From Nocardia sp. NBC_00565 (GTDB taxonomy: Bacteria; Actinomycetota; Actinomycetes; Mycobacteriales; Mycobacteriaceae), in assembly GCF_036345915.1 (NCBI RefSeq), contig NZ_CP107785.1:186001-250000 (forward strand): a DNA stretch of 64,000 nucleotides, given 5' to 3'. Numbering within the stretch: position 1 is the first letter of the stretch; each line of letters opens with the position of its first letter. The position numbers and the translations under genes were made by a program. Under the pieces are notes generated by a model. The model was not told the origin of the DNA, made no database searches, and was given only the letters and a program-made list of their open reading frames with translations. Of the stretch, positions 62,961 to 64,000 are shown piece by piece.

Positions 62961-63128
62961 TCCGCGCCGGGCACCTCTGCGTAGTCATTTTCCTTAGACT
63001 GGCGCGCGCACCTTTGTTCGCAGAAGTGTCCGAACTCCGCTGACCCCTCGCGGTCTGTAGTCGCGCCGCTTCAGTTCTTCCGCCGCAACCACACCCATTA
63101 GCGGCGGGATTCAGGAAAGGTTCCACCC

Positions 63129-64000
63129 ATGTCACGCAGATCCTTGCTCCTCGGATCGTCCCGATCGCACCGTCGCCCAGTGGCCGCCGCGCTAACCGCG
63201 CTCGCCGCGGTGGTGCTCACCGCATGCGGTGGTGGAGCGAGCGATACCGCGGGCGGTGGTGGAGCCGACGGCAGCGGCGGCACCCTCAACCTCTACGCCT
63301 ACGCGGTCCCGAAGCCGGGCTTCGACAAGGTCGTCCCCGAATTCAACAAGACCGACAAGGGTAAGAACGTCCAGATCAACGGCTCCTACGGCGCATCGGG
63401 CGATCAGTCCCGCAAGGTCAAGGACGGCGCCGAGGCCGATATCGTCAACTTCTCGGTCGAGCCCGACATCACCCGCCTCGTCGACGCCGGTCTGGTGGAT
63501 CCGAGCTGGAATGCAGACGCCACCAAGGGCATTCCGTTCGGTTCGGTCGTCGCGATCGTGGTCCGCAAGGGCAACCCGAAGGGCATCAAGGATTGGGACG
63601 ACCTGCTCAAGCCGGGCGTCCAGGTGGTCACCCCGAATCCGTTCAGCTCCGGTTCGGCCAAGTGGAACCTGCTCGCGCCCTACGCGGCCAAGAGCGACGG
63701 CGGCAAGAACCCGCAGGCGGGTCTGGACTACCTGAGCCAGCTCATCTCCAAGGAACATGTGCAGGTGCAGCCGAAGTCGGGTCGCGAGGCCACCGAGACC
63801 TTCCTGCAGGGCACCGGTGACGTGCTGCTGAGCTATGAGAACGAGGCGATCTTCTCCGAGCGCAACGGTGACCCGATCGAGCACGTCATCCCGCCGACCA
63901 CCTTCAAGATCGAGAACCCGGTCGCGGTGCTGAAGAACAGCAAGCAGCTGGACAAGGCCACGGCCTTCCGCGACTTCCTGTTCACCCCGGCGGGCCAGAA
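63129..64000 (+). CDS. subI: Sulfate ABC transporter substrate-binding lipoprotein, 3' end outside window
   Basis: The first 290 residues are visible. Signal with twin Arg (MSRRSLLLGSSRSHRRP), hydrophobic core and lipobox LTAC. The mature part, LNLYAYAVPKPGFDKVVPEFN, GSYGASGDQSRKVKDGAEADIVNFSVEPDITRL and NPFSSGSAKWNLLAPYAAKS, is that of SubI/CysP sulfate-binding proteins. Delivers sulfate to the CysTWA permease, probably encoded beyond the window. GGAAAGG precedes ATG 63129. Confidence 0.93.
   Translation, partial: MSRRSLLLGSSRSHRRPVAAALTALAAVVLTACGGGASDTAGGGGADGSGGTLNLYAYAVPKPGFDKVVPEFNKTDKGKNVQINGSYGASGDQSRKVKDGAEADIVNFSVEPDITRLVDAGLVDPSWNADATKGIPFGSVVAIVVRKGNPKGIKDWDDLLKPGVQVVTPNPFSSGSAKWNLLAPYAAKSDGGKNPQAGLDYLSQLISKEHVQVQPKSGREATETFLQGTGDVLLSYENEAIFSERNGDPIEHVIPPTTFKIENPVAVLKNSKQLDKATAFRDFLFTPAGQ

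Overview
The window is high-GC actinobacterial DNA that looks like a Nocardia or close relative. Gene order follows the mycobacterial Rv2421c-Rv2400c neighbourhood: nadD, rsfS, gpgP, octT, degV, then comEA, comEC, holA, rpsT (reverse), the ATP-grasp / alpha-E / transglutaminase trio, a PemK-like gene, lepA, a GH15 trehalase-like gene and a sulfate-binding lipoprotein. Start codons GTG and TTG are frequent and many genes overlap by 1-4 bases. The genus is inferred from gene content and synteny; no rRNA, tRNA or species marker is present.

Layout. 1-7.3 kb: the end of a helical-repeat protein, two tandem MPT64-like lipoproteins, then the nadD-rsfS-gpgP-octT-degV operon. 7.3-23.8 kb: an accessory block between degV and comEA. 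It holds a HIT protein, a short threonyl-tRNA synthetase with its own Thr-rich leader peptide and attenuator hairpin, a LexA-like repressor, a truncated DNA ligase, a TetR-controlled operon of two paralogous membrane proteins plus orphan cytochrome-oxidase subunit III and IV genes, a PknK-type kinase/ATPase/LuxR regulator, and a TetR/methyltransferase pair. 23.8-51.4 kb: conserved core with competence-type DNA uptake genes, the DNA polymerase III delta subunit, S20, the ATP-grasp/alpha-E/transglutaminase cluster, an aquaporin, LepA, a PrrAB-like two-component system, and a secreted proline-rich protein followed by an IniA-type dynamin-like protein. 51.4-62.8 kb: a second accessory block with an XRE regulator, Nudix, AraC/DUF2000 and TetR/monooxygenase pairs. 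It also contains decayed genes, a transposase remnant and a duplicated segment whose second copy carries a clean 571-bp deletion. 62.8-64 kb: a leaderless small ORF in front of a sulfate-binding lipoprotein cut by the window end.

The most interesting non-routine signals are as follows. (1) A ribosome-mediated attenuator in front of the short thrS: leader peptide MKRAAVTTTPEPVPAR, then a perfect 10-bp hairpin. (2) Two copies of a small ORF (consensus VSER...TTEPS..GE/SE..*) whose stop overlaps the next gene's GTG start. (3) The orphan CoxIII/CoxIV-like operon with TetR sites. (4) A Walker A lysine-to-methionine change in the IniA-like protein. (5) The leaderless small ORF ending in Cys-Arg ahead of the sulfate-binding gene. 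(6) Four helically phased GGTGTCAG repeats upstream of a conserved hypothetical gene. No CRISPR array, rRNA, tRNA or intact insertion sequence was seen.
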